Positions 48,690-59,986 of a DNA stretch of 64,000 nt are shown piece by piece. Below the pieces are notes generated by a model. The model ran no database searches. It had not been told where the DNA came from and saw only the letters and a program-made list of their open reading frames with translations. The DNA is taken from the NCBI RefSeq assembly GCF_041260155.1, contig NC_091931.1, forward strand, positions 17,745,166 through 17,809,165, written 5' to 3'. Position numbers and translations under genes: made by a program. Numbering within the stretch: the stretch's first letter is position 1; every line of letters begins with the position of its first letter. The stretch comes from Ptychodera flava. Taxonomy: Eukaryota; Hemichordata; Enteropneusta; Ptychoderidae.

Positions 48690-49711
48690 CAAGCAAGTAA
48701 TTTCTGAGAAGTTTAAACAATGGGAAATAATTGCAAAAATTAGAGGAGGTACAAATAGACATGTGCACGAGGAAATTAAGACAGAGTATGAAACACTCCT
48801 CAATGCTATTCCAGATTCCTGGAAACAAATCATCACTTCAAACATCCAAAACGAAGAAAACTATGATATTTTAGACTTAGAGAATTATGGTCTGACAAAA
48901 AAGTGATATCAAAACCAAGTCACTTTATTGGAAATTAGTTGATAAGAAATGGCATGCAGTCAAAGGTCAAAATGGGCTGAGAATCTAAGTCTCACTGACA
49001 GTTACAAAGCGACTTTATTCAGCCGTCTTAATTCAACAGGAATTGTCAGCAATTCAGTAAATGATTTAAATTTGAAGATTTTCCATCGGGGCCCAGTGAC
49101 AGGAAGCTTGGCCAAAACTTTCAATTTAAGTGATGGGAAATGCCATATTTGTGGCCAAGAAGAAACACTGGAACATATCTTATTTGAGTGTAAAGATGTT
49201 AAAGAAATCTGGCAGAAATGTATTTCTTTCTTTGTCAAAAAAAAACAACTTTGATAATAATATCAATATCGAAAGACTAGCAATTGCAGGAATCGAAAAT
49301 GATAATAATGCAACATCTGATATTATTTACTGTATTACTTCCTTTGTAAAATATACAGTTTGGAATATTCGAAATTCGGTTACTCTTAATGGGATTAAAG
49401 TTTCCATTCAATCCTATGTTATGCAATTAAAATGTTATCTCTCCTCATGGATGAATACATTTTATTTCACTTATAAGATGATGAACAAAACTGAGGATTT
49501 TATCACAAAGTTTTCAAGCCCTGTAAGACTTGAAAGAGAAGAATGCATTCTAAATGCATTCATATGATGATCTTTGTAATTGAACAGCTAATTATCTGGG
49601 TTTTTATTTTTTTTCAGACAAGGTGCATTGTAATTCTAATACATTCACAGTTATGTAGATTTATTTTATTTGTGACTATGTTGAAATAAATTTATCTTTT
49701 CAAAAAAAAAG
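48690..49711 (+). pseudogene. 3' end of an L1/Tx1-like LINE
   Basis: The C-terminal part of a non-LTR retrotransposon ORF2. A zinc-binding domain of the reverse-transcriptase type reads CHICGQEETLEHILFECKDV (about 49140-49199). Upstream residues such as ETLLNAIPDSWKQII are in the same general frame but separated by stops near 48903-48945. A frameshift in an A9 run at about 49239 moves the rest into another frame, which continues to a stop at 49567. A short 3' UTR ends in an A-run at 49702-49711. The element is 5'-truncated and dead. The exact LINE clade is a guess from the domain layout. Confidence 0.7.
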
Positions 49712-50629
49712 GATGGATTTGAACTTGGTCATACTAAGACACAATACAAAGCTGTCTCCGGCCTATTCTGTCTCTCTCTAACCCGAACCTATCCCCAAGT
49801 GTATACCCTACGAAAGGATGATTTCAGATCAGAATATTCTGGACAAAAGACGACAAAAATTGCCCTATACCATAGTATTGGTGACATCAGTAAGACTAGC
49901 ACAAAAGCTTACATTATTCCCTATGTCCAGTACATCAAATACCTAGGCCAACAAATATCTAGGCTATCTGACAAGCAGTATTTGAGATTTTCTTACCATT
50001 TTCACATTTTGACCTCATTTGCATATCTTCTACTCAGACATAAATATAAGAAAAGGTCCATCCCGAATATCCCTAAACACATTCATACCAATCTACACAT
50101 ACAAATTCAAAGTCAAAACATACAGATATATAGACAGGCAGACAACATGCTTTTTGATCCCAGAACTCCTGGTGTCACATGTACATATGATAAATTGAAG
50201 CCAAACATTTACTTTCCAAAGAATAATGTGTTTGCATTTAACCATACCGAATGCTCAAACCAAAACTATGTGAACGTGATGTGACATTTATTACTAATGG
50301 AACTGGTAGCTCACTTCAGTGTATAAGAAGTTACAAAAGTGACAAATGTAACATAGCTGCATGTATTTCTACTTCATGCTATTTTACAGCTTTTCTGCAG
50401 ACTGGAGATTCTTGGTACCAGGGATCGTGCGGACAATATAGGAAGTCAAACAGAGTCTCTCAGACACTGGTCATTCTGTCATTTCATCAGGAAATACAAT
50501 TGGTATTTGATTTTCAAAAAGGAGTCTTTAATTACCCATACACATTGCACTGGACGAAAACAATTGGTGAGAACTTACATAAATGATATGAAGAAAAGGT
50601 ATTTTCAGTGTTATAAGGTAGAAAGTGCC
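49712..50629. other. Unassigned sequence with a 161-codon open frame
   Basis: An open frame at 49799-50284 begins at GTG, has its only internal ATG very late, and shows no domain or compositional sign of coding; a second frame at 50251-50586 overlaps it. Both could be chance. No repeat partner was found in the window. Confidence 0.25.
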
Positions 50630-50635
50630 TCGGGG

Positions 50636-50975
50636 ACAGATATTCTGACTCCCAAACTTTAACAATTATTTTCTGATCTACCACTTTATGGGGGCCCATT
50701 TTAAAGCTCTTGGAGTAAGAAACATTTCACCATCTTACTTTTTCAGAAATGGAAAATTGTCTTTTTCCCCCACAGAGTTAACATAGAGATGGCGGCCATT
50801 TTGAATTTCAAATATCGGTAAATGTCAGGTACAAGTAAGTTGTTTCACATTAGTACGAAACTTTGCACAATGACCCATGATTTTTATTCTTGATTTGGAA
50901 AAGGAACAGTTGAAAGTTAAACTGAGGAAAGTTTGAGAAATAGTCTTTCATTTTGTGGCGGTAACTACCTTAAGA
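50636..50975 (+). repeat. Interspersed repeat D, copy 2
   Basis: Matches 1495-1815 in the same orientation, including AAAGCTCTTGGAG, GGCGGCCATTTTGAATTTCA and the AGTTGAAAGT block. It is non-coding; the transposon class is unknown. Confidence 0.6.
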
Positions 50976-51214
50976 GAACCAGTAGTTGAAGGCTGAGATG
51001 AAAAAAATGTCGAAACCTGTCAATGTAACTCACATAAGCACCGTGAAATGCCATCAGTGGGGAAGAATCTGTATGGAGGAAAACTCCTTCCATCGTACTC
51101 TATTGACGTAAGTCTCTACATCCGTTAACTCGCGGGCATGATTATAACGTGGTGGAATAGGGCAGAAAGAAAGTGGAAGCTGGAGAAGAGAATTTCCATC
51201 GGGAGGTGAAGAAG

Positions 51215-51639
<425 letters not shown>

Positions 51640-51660
<21 letters not shown>

Positions 51661-52687
51661 TCAAAAGCTGTTAAGCTACATTACCATCAGTGGTGAATAA
51701 AGCTTGTTGGACAGCTCATAATCAGGAGACAACATGTAATTATGTCGTTTAAACCATACCAATTCAAAACTTGAGCCATGATATAATATCACGCGAAGGA
51801 TGACCACCGTGTTTCTATATTATTTCATTTCATTCTAAGTTTTCTTAGATTTCCGTGTTTGCTTAGAAATGCCTACCTGACTGATATGGCTTCAAAATAA
51901 CACTTGAAAACTTTACCCAGTCATAAAGCGAAGGACTCGACAAAAGCTAGCTTTTGGTTGCATTATATTTCAATGGACACTCCCTCCGAGATATAAAATG
52001 GTTCGTCTCATCACCTTCTCTCATGGCAAATATTGAAAGTGTGTAAAAATGATATCTGTCACTGCATAACTTGTGTACTTTCCAAATTAAAAGTACGTAA
52101 AAGTTTTTTCTGCCTCTCATGTGAGCTTATTGAAAGCAAACGCGGCAAAGGGACATACGTATTCAATTAACCTAATTTAAGTCAAAATGCGCTATAAAAG
52201 CACATGGCGTGGCTTACAGGTAGAGATAATACCACTAACACTTACCGGTTTATTCTTGACTAACAATATAGACAAGCGCTACTCTTTATTCATAAAAAAT
52301 CTCTTTAGTAAGCTTTACAAACATAACAACTAGAAAATAATTGGTCAAGTAACCATGCACACTTGTTATTTATTGTAACCTATTTCGGGCCCCTGTCATC
52401 AAACCCTAAAAAGGCAATTGGTACACACTTATTATTCATATCAATCAACAGAAGGCGGCAGGAACAGCTTTTATTGGTCCACTTTGTTATATCTCATTAC
52501 AAATGACTGTTTTAGTCTTCCGTTGAAGTTAAGCAAGTCATTGCTTGTTCAACATCAATGTGGAGCTGCAAGTCTTGAGGGACGTTGTCCTGAAAACCCT
52601 ATTTCTTTGATCCTGACTTTACTCGTCAAGTTTGGATGTGTTAGGGCAAGTCTGCAAGGACGAGAGTCTGACTTTAAGCTACTGGGC
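51640..52687 (+). promoter_or_regulatory. Receptor 4 proximal 5' flank with TATA box
   Basis: Collinear with the proximal flanks of the other copies. TATAAAAG at 52193-52200 lies in GCGCTATAAAAGCACATGGC, 495 bp before the receptor ATG. Pseudogene 5 has the identical box at 57227 (470 bp before its ATG); receptors 1 and 2 have degraded versions at the same place. A seven-codon upstream ORF starts at 52503. The promoter role is inferred from conservation and spacing. Confidence 0.55.
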
Positions 52688-53794
52688 ATGAATAATTCCA
52701 CAGTTTCCCCTCTGTTGGAAAGCTACATCTACGAATGGAATGATACGTATGGCGGCAATGACAGTTCAGACGGAGATTACTATTACGAAAGAAGACAAGG
52801 CTCCAATTTTGTTGCGTACAGCCTAGTATTGGCAGTTATCCTGATTCTGGGGCTTGTCGATAACTGTACATTCATGTACGTGACTTGGAAAGTGCCATCC
52901 ATGAGAACGGTGTTGAACATCTATTTAATGAACCTCTGTGTTGCTGACACTGTCTTTCTTGTGACGGGCATTCCTATCAAGATCTGCCTCAATCATGATG
53001 TGATTGCAAGTGACAACGTTAAAGTGATAGTCTTCTTTTTCGCTATTTTCTGTTTCGTTCCGCAGGGGGCCGGACTCTTCACCGTGACGCTCATTAGCAT
53101 TGAGAGATATGTGGGAATCTGTCATCCGTTCAAAGCCAGGTATTTCCGTAATAGGTATCGCATATGGGTCTCAGTGATGGCCAGCTGGTTGGTCGGACTT
53201 CTGCCGAGTCTGTTGTATGCTATTGGAAATATATTGATGTTCAAGGGCACAGCTGTCATCACAGCCGCCATCCTATGTGACATACTATCCTTTGTGGCGT
53301 GTCTTTTTATAGTGGTCTTTCTCTACAGCATGATCATATGTAAAATGTGGAGAGATGGACCAGCTCTTGCTAACAACGCAATGCTGCAGGATAGAAAGCA
53401 AGTAGTCGTGCTTTTGGTGGTGACTACATCCATCTTCTTTGTTTGTCTCATTCCCATGTATATGATCCAGTTTGACTATCTACTGCACGAAATGGGTGTA
53501 ACTTTTATATGGACATTTCGGCCAGGGGGGACATTCTATGTGCTAGCTGCCGTGCTGCTGTACTTCAATTCCGCCATCAACCCTGTGGTTTACAACATCA
53601 CAAGCGCCAAATACAGAGAAGGATTTAAGAAAGCTCTTGGCCAATGGAAATGTCAGAGGGAAATCTTCTCAGCTCACAGCTACGAAATGATTACTCCGCC
53701 AAGATCACAAACGATGAGAAGACAACTCAGGACAAAAGGCTTGGAGCGTCAACAGTTCCTCGGGCCATCGTTGCCTGAAATACAGCCACTGTAG
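52688..53794 (+). CDS. Class A peptide GPCR, TRH-receptor-like (receptor 4)
   Basis: An intact, intronless 368-residue paralogue of receptor 1, matching it through the whole C-terminal tail (ITPPRSQTMRRQLRTKG, ending EIQPL). ERY, CLIP in TM6 (P258 equivalent) and NPVVY in TM7 are present; the TM3 and ECL2 cysteines are again absent. The N-terminus has YIYEWNDTY, NDSSDGD and then YYYERRQ, a tyrosine cluster in an acidic setting. The glycine before the TM1 asparagine is replaced by aspartate (GLVDN), an unusual charge inside a helix. The ATG is shared with the paralogues. The reading frame is open for 270 bases upstream with no in-frame ATG, so a longer protein is unlikely unless spliced. Its ligand and G protein are unknown. 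Confidence 0.9.
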   Translation: MNNSTVSPLLESYIYEWNDTYGGNDSSDGDYYYERRQGSNFVAYSLVLAVILILGLVDNCTFMYVTWKVPSMRTVLNIYLMNLCVADTVFLVTGIPIKICLNHDVIASDNVKVIVFFFAIFCFVPQGAGLFTVTLISIERYVGICHPFKARYFRNRYRIWVSVMASWLVGLLPSLLYAIGNILMFKGTAVITAAILCDILSFVACLFIVVFLYSMIICKMWRDGPALANNAMLQDRKQVVVLLVVTTSIFFVCLIPMYMIQFDYLLHEMGVTFIWTFRPGGTFYVLAAVLLYFNSAINPVVYNITSAKYREGFKKALGQWKCQREIFSAHSYEMITPPRSQTMRRQLRTKGLERQQFLGPSLPEIQPL

Positions 53795-53851
53795 AAAACG
53801 CCATGCATTATGCTTTTCCCAACAGGCACGATGCCTGCGTTCAGCGAAACG

Positions 53852-54178
53852 GGCGAGAATCATCAAGACCCGCCGTTCATTGGCGAGAATCATCAAGACT
53901 CCCCATTCATTGGCGAGAATAGAATGAATCAGAATGAATGGGGAGTCTTGATGATTCTCGCCAGTGAATTTCAATTCTCACTGTACTTGGTGAGAATTTC
54001 CATTGTCACCGGTGAGAATTTTTTCTCACACTTGATTCTTGCCAAGGAGTGCATTTCTCACCAATCTCCAGTGAAGATTAAATTTTTCTCACCGACAGCG
54101 GTGAGAATAAGAACAGATTCTCACCGATTGCGAAAAAGCGTCATTTTCTCGCTCTAGTCTCGCAATTTTTTCCTATAG
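53852..54178. mobile_element. Hairpin-rich insert replacing the receptor 4 3' UTR
   Basis: Homology to receptor 1 stops after CAGCGAAACG (53851) and resumes at ACATACAATACAAAATTCG (54181). About 700 bp of the receptor 1 flank, including the ATTAAA, is replaced by about 330 bp. The insert holds a perfect 30-bp hairpin, arms 53882-53911 and 53933-53962 (GGCGAGAATCATCAAGACTC and complement). It is preceded by a direct repeat of the arm, and many GGTGAGAAT / ATTCTCACC motifs follow in both orientations. The class is unknown. Confidence 0.75.
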
Positions 54179-54179
54179 T

Positions 54180-55115
54180 GACATACAATACAAAATTCGA
54201 TTTACAATCAACGCATGTTGTCCCCAAAATGTGCAAAATGTCCCCCAAATAAACAGCAGTGGGACACCTAATTTCGAAATCTTAGCTGCAATGTATCAAC
54301 ATAGAAAATCAATCACTTTTGCTGTTACAGAACTGTTTCTGATTGACATTTTCAAAAAAGCGTCAATGACGCTGCTCCCTAGATGATACAAGATGAACGT
54401 TTGACACCGAAAAGGCAATGATTTGATAATGAAAATATTTTGAAGGGATATCAAATATTTAGCCGAGAAAAGGAATTTACATATTCCGCAATTATCTAAT
54501 GAAATCTGAATAAAGTTAGCCCTAGGCATCGACAAATCAAATTTTAACAGTATATTACAGACATGCATTATGGAAGGAAAGTTGCAAAAAATGGGAAGTT
54601 GGTGAAAAGAAATTATGATTACAAATTTTAATATTTCATCAAAAATGATTAGAAAGTTATGTTTGAAGTGCTTTTGCTGGACTAATGATAAAGACTTGTT
54701 TTTGAAACTGCACTACATTATAAACTGGTTTAAACATTTTTCATCGCCATTTTTGGCACAAAAATTCTACTGCACAAAATTTATCATGTAAAATTCTAAT
54801 GTAACTAATAGTTTTTGGCTGTTTGTAACACAGCTATTGCCAATACAAACTTGCCAACAATTAACTGTTATTTCTGACAGAAACGTTTTTGCAGAGGAAA
54901 ATGTATCAAGCAAAGCTTAAATTACAAATCGACCAATTTCGGAACTCAGTATTTTATTTTGCTACACACATTGTATGATACTGCAATATTGTCGAGAAGT
55001 ATTCCTCATCCTCCATCATACGGAGATTTGTAATGATGTACAAAACAACATACAGCTTTATCTATTCAAGATCGTTCTTACTCATTACAAAATTGGTAAT
55101 TAGGGGTTATTACAC
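54180..55115 (+). repeat. Receptor 4 distal 3' flank, module B
   Basis: Collinear with 16166-17110 and the other B modules, sharing TTGTCCCCAAAATGTGC, TAGCCGAGAAAAGGAATTTA and TATTGTCGAGAAGTATTCCT. Homology ends shortly after ATTACAC near 55113. Confidence 0.75.
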
Positions 55116-55800
55116 GAAGTTTGGGCGATACCGCGTCGTATTCGAATGATGTGTCCGTATTTTGACGAATTGCGCAGCACCGAGTCAAAAATCGGGTCAA
55201 AGTACTAGCGCCACGCAAGCGTTCGATTTCAAACTCGATCGACTATGAACAGCTGAGAGCTCTGCGACATCTATAAATGCACAGTTGATACCCTTACCAG
55301 TCAGTTTATCTCGAAGAATTGTACGTGTCCCCATGTCAAATATGCAAAATTTACCATCTTAGTAAGCAATATAGGGAAAACATGAAGTGAGTATACTGTA
55401 AGCTTTGGTGTCGTAACTCGTTCGTGATTTTATTGCTGTACGAATAAAACATTTCAAAGGTATTTCCGTCGTCTGCTCGTATATTTTCGTTCCTGGCTTG
55501 CCTAAATAAAACTAAACTTCCTTTAACAACCTAAGTGAAAGTTTGACTTTCCCTAGATCTTACATTGTATCTGAAACTCGCACAGCACCGGTGCCACCAG
55601 ACACGATCATGACCTGTGAATCTCACTGACAGGTATAAATCGGAAATTATGTGCACCTTCAACCTTGTCTGTCGCGAGTATTTTCAGTGCGATTGGGTTT
55701 TTGTGTCCTTCTACCAAGTTTGACATAATTAGGTATGTCATGCCCTGGCTTTTTAAATGTCATAATTCAAATTATATGCAAGAAACTGGTCCAGGCAAGT
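55116..55800. other. Unassigned insert with LTR-like signals
   Basis: This part is richer in CpG than the flanks (GATACCGCGTCGTATTCG, GCGCCACGCAAGCGTTCG). It has a CTATAAATGC at 55272 and AATAAA at 55445, spaced like the TATA box and poly(A) signal of an LTR or a short gene. I could not find matching ends, a target duplication or a protein, so it stays unassigned. Confidence 0.3.
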
Positions 55801-55929
55801 CTGAGTAATGGCTCTTGACATCAAATATCAGAATGCTAGATGTGAACCAAAAAATGTCCTCATGTTAAGTAAAGAAGATACTTCCTATAAATAGCCATTC
55901 ATACTGCTAAAATTAAAATGCCTTTCTTG

Positions 55930-56850
55930 ACTGGTAAATCTTTGTATGATCAACATCCGCAACAAGTGTAATTAGATTTAGTGCAGTCATTCAGAATATA
56001 GATCTCTCATTACAAACAAAGTTTCCCTATTCAGCCAATCTAGGGTGCCACCCTAATCACAAAAGGTCATTAAATAAGTCAATAAATAATTTATCAACAG
56101 GATGTCACTATTCAGTATTACACTACTGGAAGATAAATATCTGATCCATGTTTCATAAAATTTGATGCAATATTTGATGCAATATTTCTGGACATAGCAC
56201 AATAATAATGAAAGTTCATTAAATATGAACATAAGCTATTAATTGACAAGATACTGCTGAATGTCTTTGCGTGCTACTACAACACTTTGAAATCAACATC
56301 TGTACCGAGTTTCATCAAATTGGGTGCAATATTTCTGGACATAGCAGACTAATTAGGAAATTTCATTAAATATGCAAATAAGCTATTAAATAACATGATC
56401 CTGCTCAATGTCTTTGCATACTGTTACAGCTCTGGTATATCAGCATCTGTACCATGTTTCATCAAATTTGATTGAGTATTTCTTGACTTAGCACCCTAAT
56501 TACAAAATTCATTAAATATGCAAATTAGCTATTAATTGGTATGATCTTGCCAAATGGCTTTGCACACAGTAACAGCTGTGGTATGCATACATCTGTAAGA
56601 AGTTACATTAAATCTGAGTCACTGTTTATCGAAATATTAGTAAAATTATGAAAATTCATAATTTATGCAAATTAGCAATTAATTGACGCAATACTGACAA
56701 ATGCCTTTATATGCTATTAGAGCTATGTATGATCATCATGCGTACAAAGTTTCGTCAAACTTGGTGCAATCTCTTAAGAAACAGAGCTCTTTTTCAAAAA
56801 TCACTAATTATGCAAATTAGCACTAATTATGCGTACCTCACCCAAAACAA
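55930..56850 (-). repeat. Tandem repeats of about 147 bp, inverted relative to 11502-12540
   Basis: The core TTCATTAAATATGCAAATTAGC or a variant occurs near 56206, 56361, 56507, 56652 and 56797, spaced about 145-155 bp. Its complement is the core of the array at 11850-12450. The neighbouring blocks (AAACATGGTA, ATACCAG...TAACAG, CATTGAGCA on the minus strand) also match that family. It interrupts the 5' flank of pseudogene 5. Confidence 0.8.
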
Positions 56851-56859
56851 CGGGTGTCC

Positions 56860-57696
56860 ACATGTGCAGAGTCTGGAAAGATTCTTATAAATTATACAGA
56901 CATACCATTTTTCAGGCAAACGTTTTTAAATGACTGGACATAAATTACAGGGGGGGGTGCGTGGGCCGGTGTTTTTGGGGGTGGGTCACCATTTTTCACG
57001 CAAGCATTATTGAAGGGTCATAAAATTTTGTGCAAGCCTATGGGGGAGGGTAACCTTTTCGTCTCATTACCTTCTCTCATGGCAAATATTGAAAGAGTGT
57101 AAAAAGATATCTGCCACTGCATAATTTGCGTACGTTCTTATGCCTCCAATTCGAGCGTATTGAAAGCAAACGCGGCCAAGAGACATACGTATGCAATTAT
57201 ATAACCTAATTTAAGTCAAAATGCGCTATAAAAGCACATGGCGTAGCTTACAGGTAGACGAAAATAAAGATAATGCCACTAACACTTAACGCTTTATTCT
57301 TGACTAACAATATAGAAAAGCTTTACAAAAATAACAACTAGAAAAAAATTGGTCAAGTAACCTTGTACACTTGTTATTTATTGTTACCTGGTTCGGACCC
57401 CAGTCATCAAACCCTGAAAAGGCAATTGGTACACACTTATTATTCATATCAATCAACAGAAGGCGGCAGGAACAGCTTTTATTGGGTCATTTTTGTTACA
57501 TCTCATTACAAATGACTGTTTTAGTCTTCCGTTGAAGTTAAGCAAGTCATTGCTTGTTCAACATCAATGTGGAACTGCAAGTCTTGAGGGACGTTGTCCT
57601 GAAAACCATATTTCTTTGATCCTGACTTTACTCGTCAAGTTTGGATGTGTTAGGGCAAGTCTGCAAGGACGAGAGTCTGACTTTAAGCTACTGGGC
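56860..57696 (+). promoter_or_regulatory. Pseudogene 5 5' flank with intact TATA box
   Basis: Small pieces of the receptor 2-type distal flank (GCAGAGTCTGGAAAGATTCTT, AAATTATACAGACATACCAT) are joined around a G-rich insert at 56950-57055. From 57055 the proximal flank is collinear with that of receptor 4. TATAAAAG is at 57227-57234 and the short upstream ORF at 57512-57535. The sequence agrees with receptor 4 more than with receptor 2 at most differing sites. Confidence 0.55.
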
Positions 57697-58158
57697 ATGA
57701 ATAATTCCACCGTTTCCCCTCTGTTGGAAAGCTACATCTACGAATGGAATGATACATATGGCGGCAATGACAGTTCAGACGGAGATTACTATTACGACAG
57801 AAGACAAGGCTACAATTTCGTTGCGTACAGCCTAGTATTGACAGTTATCTTGATTCTTGGGCTTTTTGGCAACTGTACATTCATGTACGTGACTTGGAAA
57901 GTGCCATCCATGAGAACGGTGTTGAACATCTATCTGATGAACCTTTGTGTTGCTGACACTGTCTTTCTTGTGACGGGCATTCCTATCCAGATCTGTCTCA
58001 ATCATGAAGTGATTTCCATTTACAACGAGATAGCCTTTTTTCCACAACTTTCTGTTTTATTCCGCAGGCGGTCGGACTCTTCACCGTGACTCTCATCAGC
58101 ATTGAGAGATATGTGGGGGATATGTCATCCGTTCAAAGCCAGGTATTAACGTAATAAG

Positions 58159-59012
58159 GGACTGATCAGTTTCTTCGGCGGGGGGGCGGGGGGGGGGGCG
58201 GTGGATTCAGGGGGGTCACCCTGTTTTTGACTTTGATGATAGGGGGGTCACCCTGTTTTTAAAATGCCCTATAAGGGGGGTCAGTATTTTTTAAATTTCA
58301 ACACGGGCTCATACTTGCATAAAATGCATTATGCCAGCCATAAATTTCATCATTCAGTTGCATTTTTGGGCGCGCCCTTCGGGCGCATAACTTTAATAAT
58401 AAAAAGACATATTTTTCAGAGCCCCGTCCTAGTACAAAACTTTAATATATCAGACATATATATATCTGAGATATCTGTATGTCTAACATTTTTCGGCGCG
58501 CCCTTCGGGCGCTTTTCTTTAAAATATCAAACATATTTTTAAGCATGCCCTTCAGCTGCATGACTTGCATATATCAGAGATATATATATATCAGAGATAT
58601 CTGGATGTTGAATATTTTTCGGCTCGCCCTTCGGGCGCAGTAAATTAATATATCACAGATATATATCAGAAATATATTGAGATCTGTGAATTGAAAGCCT
58701 GTTTTGCAAAGTGTACTCATCATTATGAAATCTGCAGTTCATATGAAAAGCATGACAAATTTCTGATACTTTTCTGTTTTCTCTATGAGAATTCAGTATT
58801 AGAAAGCAACATGCACTAATATTTCACAATCACATTTTTCTTACAACAGTTCTGGACATCTGGTTATGCATAAAGAGAGTTGGAATACATACAGCTCATT
58901 CAAAATAGTGTATTCAAACTTTAGAATTGACACTTTTAAGTTCCCACTGATATGACAACAACAAATTCATTGAAACACAGAATGACTGAATGTTTAAAAT
59001 ATACCCCAAAAT

Positions 59013-59101
<89 letters not shown>

Positions 59102-59307
59102 TGAATTATTCAATTATTCAATTTATATTCCACCTTTTGTTTTACCTTTGTTTCGCGCAGGGGGGGGTCACCCTGTTTTCGAAAGTTGGAATAGGGGGGT
59201 CACCCTGTTTTCGAAAGTTGGAATAGGGGGTTCAGCCACTTTTGGATGTCGGCAAAAAATAATCCACCGGGCCCCTCCCTCCAGGCCGAAGAAACTGACC
59301 AGTCTCC
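58159..59307. mobile_element. 1149-bp TIR element inside pseudogene 5 (AAG duplication)
   Basis: It begins GGACTGATCAGTTTCTTCGG and ends with the near-complement CCGAAGAAACTGACCAGTCTCC. AAG flanks both sides (58156-58158 and 59308-59310), matching the AAG of the intact receptors at this codon. Just inside both ends lie repeats of GGGGGGTCACCCTGTTTT, two or three per side in the same orientation. The interior has units of about 125 bp with the hairpin GCGCCCTTCGGGCGC (58371, 58497, and a variant at 58624) and a (CA)n(TA)n microsatellite. No transposase is visible. The superfamily is unresolved; 3-bp duplications occur in PIF/Harbinger and CACTA elements. Confidence 0.85.
59016..59100. repeat. 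(CA)n(TA)n microsatellite
   Basis: CA dinucleotides to about 59062 followed by TA dinucleotides to 59100, inside the TIR element. Confidence 0.95.
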
Positions 59308-59627
59308 AAGTACCGCATATGGGTCTCAGTGATTGCTAGCAGGTTGTTTGGACCTCTGCCGAGTCTGCTGTACGTTATTGGAAAGAAAATGGAGTTCAAG
59401 GACATGACTGGCATCACAGTCGCCTTGTTATGCGACATACTGCCCTTTGTGGTGTGCCTGTGTATAGTGTTCTTTCTCTACAGCACGATCATCTGTAGAA
59501 TGAGGAAAGATGAAAACACCCTTGCTAACACTTCAACAGCGATGCTTCGGGATAGAAAGCAAGTAGTCGTGCTTTTGGTGGTAACTACATCCATCTTCTT
59601 TGTCTGTCTATCTCTTTCCAACGTATA

Positions 59628-59986
59628 ATAATAATAACATTTTATTGCTTGCTTGTAAATATAGGATTTACATCACATTTGTGGCAATAACAGTGTGATG
59701 CAAAAATAAGTTAAAATTTTCTTCAATAGAGATAAAGTAATACAGTATAAAAATAGTAGCTAATAATAAATATAACTAGGTATTTCTTTGTTATATAAGT
59801 AAAAATATAATCTGCAAGTTGTTCATTAAAAGATAACTCTTGTTTTGTTAGTAGAGAAATAAGCTGATTTTCAGTATCGTCGTTTGGGAAATTGATTTTA
59901 CTGAAAAAGTTCTTTCTTTGGACTTTGTATTTCTGACAGACTAATAAAAAGTGTGTTTCATCTTCAATACTGTTGGTGTTACACTG
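59628..59986 (-). mobile_element. LINE 3' fragment inside pseudogene 5
   Basis: An insertion between CCAACGTATA and ATGTTCCAG, which are adjacent in receptor 2. On the minus strand it reads the end of a LINE reverse-transcriptase protein with DETHFLLVCQKYKVQRKNFF (about 59950-59891), preceded by a cysteine, and then a short 3' UTR containing AGCAATAAAATG. It ends in a (TTA)n tail, here ATAATAATAATA at 59628. A microsatellite tail rather than poly(A) is typical of L2/CR1-type LINEs. It is severely 5'-truncated. Confidence 0.75.

Noticed and set aside
49799..50284. 161-codon open frame on the plus strand
   Set aside because: It starts at GTG, has no convincing ATG, no domain, and no second copy to test; it follows a LINE 3' end and may be chance.
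52418..52687. In-frame open extension upstream of receptor 4 (also seen before pseudogene 5 and partly before receptor 2)
   Set aside because: There is no in-frame ATG and the paralogue receptor 1 does not keep the frame; the shared ATG of MNNS is the sensible start.
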